From Planctomycetaceae bacterium UBA2972 (GTDB lineage Bacteria > Planctomycetota > Planctomycetia > Pirellulales > Pirellulaceae), in the NCBI GenBank assembly GCA_002348315.1, contig DEAW01000189.1:1-8816 (forward strand): a stretch of 8,816 nucleotides of DNA. Direction: 5' to 3'. Position 1 is the first letter of the stretch. Each line of letters opens with the position of its first letter. This document shows, piece by piece, positions 5,427 to 8,816 of the stretch. The notes below the pieces were generated by a model, which saw only the letters and a list, made by a program, of their open reading frames with translations, made no database searches and was not told where the DNA came from. The position numbers were made by a program, and so were the translations under genes.

Positions 5427-7049
5427 GTAGCTAGATCATCCAATAAAAATGCGGTGGCATTTTGGTTTCTGTTGGAAATCATTTGTCTCGTTCTAGTGTT
5501 CTGGCTGACACATGGAAACTCCCCGCCGGATGTGAATGAGGCACATTATCTTACCAAAGCAAAACACTACTGGAACCCGGCATTTTGTCCCGATGATTTC
5601 TTTCTGTCATCGGCCGATGCGCATCTGGTATTTTATTGGGTGTGTGGTTGGCTGACGCTATTCTTTGACCTTGAGACGGTGGCCTGGGTAGGTCGCGCGT
5701 TTAGCTGGGTGTTGCTCGCTAGTAGCTTAGTGAGTATCGGACAGCGAGTTTGCTTTGAGAAACTCGCGGGGCTGTTTGTCGGTGGAGCCTTTGTCATCCT
5801 GACTGAAGTATGTCATTTGGCCGGGGAATGGGTTGTTGGCGGGTTCGAGGCAAAGACGATCGCTTATGGGCTGGCTTTTTGGGGCATTCGATTTGCTATG
5901 GATGCACGATGGCGAGGCGTTTGGTTACTAACCGGAACAGCTGCAGCATTTCACGTCTTAGCAGGTGGATGGATTGTCTTTTGTTTAATTGTGTTTCGAA
6001 TTGTCAGCATCAAATTGAAAGGGCCCCGGCCGACTGGCAAGGAGCTTGTGGGTTTAGTTGTTGGCGGGTTGGTTGCCTTAGGTGGGCTGATTCCCGGTCT
6101 GTTACTGTCGTCGGGAGATGCAGAGATTGCCGCAGAGGCGAATAGACTTTATGTACATGTGCGTCTGCCTCATCATCTTGTCATAACGACGTTTGCGGTA
6201 GAACGGTGGGCCTTGTTCAGTAGCCTAACCGGCGGGACGTTGTTGCTATGGATAAACACAGGAAAGTGGCGGTGTGATGGCCAGCGAGTGATCGTGGGCA
6301 TAGGTCTGGTGAGTGTGATTGTTGCGATTGCGGGCATTGTTATCACCATTAGTTTGGGAAATGACTCGACGCTGCAGCATAGTCTGTTGAGATTCTATTT
6401 TTATAGGACGAGTGACACGCTAGTACCTCTGGCAGCAAGCTTACTGGCTGGTCTTGTGGTATTCAGAGTGGCGGAGGAAACCGGTAAAGGCTGGCGGCTT
6501 TCTGCGAGCATTCTATTGTTGATGTTAGGCCTTTATGTGGGGGATCGCATTAAGGAACGTCATGCCGATCCACGTCCTCGAGGGGATGTTCTAACGCTTC
6601 CCTCTTCGAAGAAAACGGACCCTGAGCAACGAAGAGCAAATACATTGCGGATTCATCGTCATTGGAGACTTGCGTGTTTGTGGATGAAGAACAATACTCC
6701 TCACGATGCGATCGCAATCACTCCGTTGAGACAACAAACATTTAAATGGTATTCCCACCGGGGAGAAGTGGTAACTCGCAAGGACATGCCTCAGGACGCG
6801 AAGTCGCTATTGCAATGGCACGAGCGAAGGGAGAGTGTTTATCCGTTTGTTGGTGGACGACGAGGCCTCAGTCGTCTGGATGATGATTATCTATTGGCAA
6901 GTTGTCGACATTACGGCGCGGACTACCTGGTGCTGACTCAGTTTTCGGAATCATCTCGAAATCGGTTTGCAGATGACGTGAGGATCGAAAAAGTGTTTCC
7001 ACCTGCGGGAAGATTCTCATACTACGCTGTTTATAAACTCAAGGATTGA
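5424..7049 (+). CDS. Polytopic membrane protein, GT-C-glycosyltransferase-like layout
   Basis: Inner-membrane protein of 541 aa starting at TTG. I see about ten hydrophobic segments, roughly at 12-29, 65-81, 93-107, 115-132, 167-192, 207-228, 264-277, 288-311, 331-349 and 359-373. A soluble C-terminal domain of about 130 residues follows (410-541). The first non-membrane loop after helix 1 contains PPDVNEAHYL (34-43); an acidic pair in this loop is usual in GT-C enzymes. The C-terminal domain opens with WMKNNTPHDAIAITP, then KWYSHRGEVVTRKD, a pattern I associate with planctomycete membrane proteins (possibly DUF6798; from memory, not checked). Sugar transfer or polymer assembly is therefore only a guess. 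It lies between xylB and the NUDIX gene in one tight cluster; only 2 bp separate its stop from the preferred NUDIX start. Confidence 0.75.
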   Translation: MVARSSNKNAVAFWFLLEIICLVLVFWLTHGNSPPDVNEAHYLTKAKHYWNPAFCPDDFFLSSADAHLVFYWVCGWLTLFFDLETVAWVGRAFSWVLLASSLVSIGQRVCFEKLAGLFVGGAFVILTEVCHLAGEWVVGGFEAKTIAYGLAFWGIRFAMDARWRGVWLLTGTAAAFHVLAGGWIVFCLIVFRIVSIKLKGPRPTGKELVGLVVGGLVALGGLIPGLLLSSGDAEIAAEANRLYVHVRLPHHLVITTFAVERWALFSSLTGGTLLLWINTGKWRCDGQRVIVGIGLVSVIVAIAGIVITISLGNDSTLQHSLLRFYFYRTSDTLVPLAASLLAGLVVFRVAEETGKGWRLSASILLLMLGLYVGDRIKERHADPRPRGDVLTLPSSKKTDPEQRRANTLRIHRHWRLACLWMKNNTPHDAIAITPLRQQTFKWYSHRGEVVTRKDMPQDAKSLLQWHERRESVYPFVGGRRGLSRLDDDYLLASCRHYGADYLVLTQFSESSRNRFADDVRIEKVFPPAGRFSYYAVYKLKD

Positions 7050-7051
7050 CC

Positions 7052-7684
7052 ATGGCGTCTGCGGATCATCGACTAGCAGCATTCCTTAGTGACAGGTTTT
7101 GTGCGGATTTGCCTGGCGCACAGGCACAAATGCCTTTAGAGCCTCCAATGAGTTATGGCCGACACCGTGGGCCGGCGCCCGACTATGCCCGACGAGCCGC
7201 CGTCCTGTTGTTAATGATGGAAACAGACCAGGGATTGAGCGTGCCGATGATAAAGCGACGCGACGATTTGGTGTACCATCCGGGAGAAATGGCATTTCCC
7301 GGCGGCGGCCTGGAACAGGGAGAATCCTGGGAAGAGGCTGCCCTGCGTGAATGTCGTGAAGAAATTGGGATTGCAGAATCGTCGATTCAAACATTTGGTT
7401 ATTTGACTCCGATTTACGTGTTCGGAAGCTTGAATTTAGTAATGCCTGTCGTGGCTGTGGGAAAACGCCCCATGGATTATGTGGTCGACCTGGCAGAAGT
7501 CGAACGTGTCGTCGATGTACCTCTGACAGATGTGGGATTGAACTCCATAACCAGCACGATGCGGCCCCTGGGGGGGATTGAGCGAGACGTCCCCTGCTTT
7601 GATGTTGGCGTTGCTCAGATTTGGGGCGCGAGTGCCATGATGTTAGCTGAGCTAAGTGTTTTAATGTCGGATTTCTGCGGTTAA
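7052..7684 (+). CDS. NUDIX hydrolase, CoA pyrophosphatase (NudL/CoAse) type
   Basis: Hydrolyses a nucleoside diphosphate linked to another moiety, most likely CoA or its derivatives to 4'-phosphopantetheine and 3',5'-ADP. Seen (210 aa from ATG 7052): the CoAse-specific motif KRRDDLVYHPGEMAFPGG (68-85) leads directly into a complete NUDIX box G85-x5-E91-x7-RECREEIGI (99-107), with catalytic glutamates E103 and E104. Substrate choice rests on the first motif, which is characteristic of the UPF0035/NudL group. ATG 7052 has AAGGA (7041-7045) at 6 bases. The in-frame TTG 7046, which would overlap the upstream stop, is less likely. It is probably translated with the preceding membrane protein; no functional link between the two is evident. 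Confidence 0.87.
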   Translation: MASADHRLAAFLSDRFCADLPGAQAQMPLEPPMSYGRHRGPAPDYARRAAVLLLMMETDQGLSVPMIKRRDDLVYHPGEMAFPGGGLEQGESWEEAALRECREEIGIAESSIQTFGYLTPIYVFGSLNLVMPVVAVGKRPMDYVVDLAEVERVVDVPLTDVGLNSITSTMRPLGGIERDVPCFDVGVAQIWGASAMMLAELSVLMSDFCG

Positions 7685-7756
7685 GCAAAAACGTCACAAA
7701 AGCTATACTTAAAACTTGTCTTTATTAGAGAACGAATCACTAGCGGATTTAAGTTC
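7685..7756 (+). promoter_or_regulatory. Intergenic region before argC, possible promoter
   Basis: AT-rich gap of 72 bp. TATACT (7703-7708) is a 5/6 match to a sigma-70 -10 box, but no good -35 box stands at the right distance. No terminator hairpin for the upstream cluster and no ARG-box-like palindrome were recognised. A start near 7715 would give a leader of about 40 bases. Confidence 0.25.
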
Positions 7757-8770
7757 ATGATTTCCAAAGTAGCCGTAATGGGCGCGACAGGGTACACAGC
7801 CCTGGAGCTGTTGAAACTGCTTGTACGCCACCCGAATGCCGAGATCGTTGCCCTTACGAGTCGCAATGAAGCGCAGCCGCATGTTAGTGAGGTGCATCCG
7901 GAGCTTCGTGGACAACTTGATATTCATTTAGAAACGCTGGAGCTATCACACCTGATCGACTCGGCCGACGTCGTTTTTAGCTGTTTACCCCATGCGGCCT
8001 CTGCTGAATGTGTGAAACCGCTTGTTGATCAGGGTGTCAAGGTCATCGATTTTAGTGCGGACTATCGTCTGCATGATGTTGACGTTTATGAACAATGGTA
8101 CGGCACCAGTCATGTCGATCCTCAACGGGTCGGGAAGATTCCTTATGGGCTTCCCGAACTATTCCGGAGTGAAATAGTCGGCGCTTCGTTAGTCGCGAAT
8201 CCGGGATGTTATCCCACTTCGGCAATTCTACCTCTTGCTCCATTACTACAGGCCGGGGTTATCGATGGCGTTGGGATTATCGTCGATTCCAAAAGTGGCG
8301 TGACCGGAGCCGGACGAACTCCCAAATTGCCGTTTCATTATCCGGAGTGTAACGAAAGCATCAAGGCTTATGGTGTTGGTACGCATCGTCATGCTCCTGA
8401 AATTGCACAGTTTCTTTCCGCGGTAGGTGGTGTCGAGTCGGAAGTGATTTTCACTCCCCATTTGGTACCCATGAATCGTGGTATTTTGTCGACTTGCTAT
8501 GTGATTCCCAGGCGATCAGCAACAGCCGCCGAGGCCATGCAGATACTTGCCGACTTTTATGCCGATGAGCCATTTGTGAGAATCACACCCGGACCGCCGG
8601 AAACTCGAGCAGTCAGTGGCACGAATTTTGTTGACATTCACGTCGCCGAGTCCGGTGGCCGCCTGGTTGTGCTGAGCTGCATTGATAACGTCATTAAAGG
8701 CGCATCCGGAGCAGCCGTACAGAATTTCAACCTGATGTGTGGTTATGAAGAAACCACCGCATTGCTCTAA
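7757..8770 (+). CDS. argC: N-acetyl-gamma-glutamyl-phosphate reductase
   Basis: Third step of arginine biosynthesis: NADPH-dependent reduction of N-acetyl-gamma-glutamyl phosphate to the semialdehyde, in the cytoplasm. Seen (337 aa, usual for the type-1 family): the dinucleotide-binding start VAVMGATGYTALELL (5-19), SCLPHA (75-80), DFSADYRL (98-105), the catalytic cysteine C151 in ANPGCYPT, SKSGVTGAGRTPK (178-190), GTHRHAPEI (208-216) and PHLVPMNRGI (234-243). The usual GYxGxEL has A15 in place of the common Gly; other key residues are present. ATG 7757 has only a weak GGA upstream. The probable argJ follows 16 bp later, consistent with an arginine operon. Confidence 0.95.
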   Translation: MISKVAVMGATGYTALELLKLLVRHPNAEIVALTSRNEAQPHVSEVHPELRGQLDIHLETLELSHLIDSADVVFSCLPHAASAECVKPLVDQGVKVIDFSADYRLHDVDVYEQWYGTSHVDPQRVGKIPYGLPELFRSEIVGASLVANPGCYPTSAILPLAPLLQAGVIDGVGIIVDSKSGVTGAGRTPKLPFHYPECNESIKAYGVGTHRHAPEIAQFLSAVGGVESEVIFTPHLVPMNRGILSTCYVIPRRSATAAEAMQILADFYADEPFVRITPGPPETRAVSGTNFVDIHVAESGGRLVVLSCIDNVIKGASGAAVQNFNLMCGYEETTALL

Positions 8771-8786
8771 CGGGAGCATTAGTCTG

Positions 8787-8816
8787 ATGAAAGAAGAATG
8801 TATACCGCAGGGGTTC
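8787..8816 (+). CDS. argJ: Start of probable argJ (partial, runs off the window)
   Basis: Ten codons, MKEECIPQGF, are open to the window edge. GGGAG (8772-8776) lies 10 bases before ATG 8787. The ArgJ family (glutamate N-acetyltransferase/ornithine acetyltransferase) typically begins with a short lead followed by a (L/V/F)PKGF motif, which IPQGF resembles. argJ after argC is a common gene order. The identification rests on ten residues and context only. Confidence 0.55.
   Translation, partial: MKEECIPQGF

Noticed and set aside
5810..6145. Plus-strand ORF of 111 aa inside the membrane protein gene.
   Set aside because: A shifted-frame shadow of the membrane protein; Cys/Trp/Arg-rich and without a plausible fold.
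7086..7697. Minus-strand ORF of 203 aa opposite the NUDIX gene.
   Set aside because: Its length is notable, but it is antisense to a gene with an intact NUDIX box and its translation has no domain-like pattern.

Overview
The window looks like the chromosome of a planctomycete-type bacterium. This is an inference from gene content: a secreted SMP-30-like protein, a large multi-TM protein with a C-terminal soluble domain, small secreted and hypothetical proteins, moderate GC, frequent TTG/GTG starts, and an argC-argJ order. No rRNA or other phylogenetic marker is present, so the taxon is tentative.

Left part (1-1896): a retron. A structured non-coding RNA (about 20-194) carries a1/a2 complementary ends, an AGC with the probable branching guanosine, an msr-type hairpin with a GTTTC loop, and a very long msd hairpin (29 bp with one A-A mismatch). 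A strong intrinsic-terminator-like hairpin (194-230) follows, and then the reverse transcriptase gene (247-1896). The RT has the retron hallmarks NAxxH, YADD and VTG. At 549 aa it is much longer than the usual ~300-350 aa. It has an N-terminal membrane-anchor-like helix with a basic RG-rich stretch, and about 200 extra C-terminal residues made of a Ser/Thr/Glu-rich linker, a helix and a predicted beta-rich domain I do not recognise. No separate effector gene is recognisable next to it, so the fused regions are the best candidates for the effector or accessory function. This is the most interesting part of the window.

Middle part (1931-3742): a secreted SMP-30/gluconolactonase-like protein and a 61-68 aa hypothetical protein lie on the same strand as the RT. 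A secreted hypothetical protein of 191 aa is convergent with them on the minus strand. It is divergent from xylB, and the shared intergenic region (3743-3887) contains a small palindrome.

Right part (3888-8816): xylulokinase (xylB), a polytopic membrane protein with GT-C-like layout, a NUDIX hydrolase of the CoA-pyrophosphatase type, argC, and the first ten codons of what is probably argJ. xylB, the membrane protein and the NUDIX gene are tightly packed (24 bp and 2 bp gaps) and probably co-transcribed. argC-argJ begins the arginine biosynthesis block after a 72 bp gap. Apart from the retron, the genes are ordinary metabolism and no mobile element or defence island is visible, so the retron looks like a solitary insertion among chromosomal genes.
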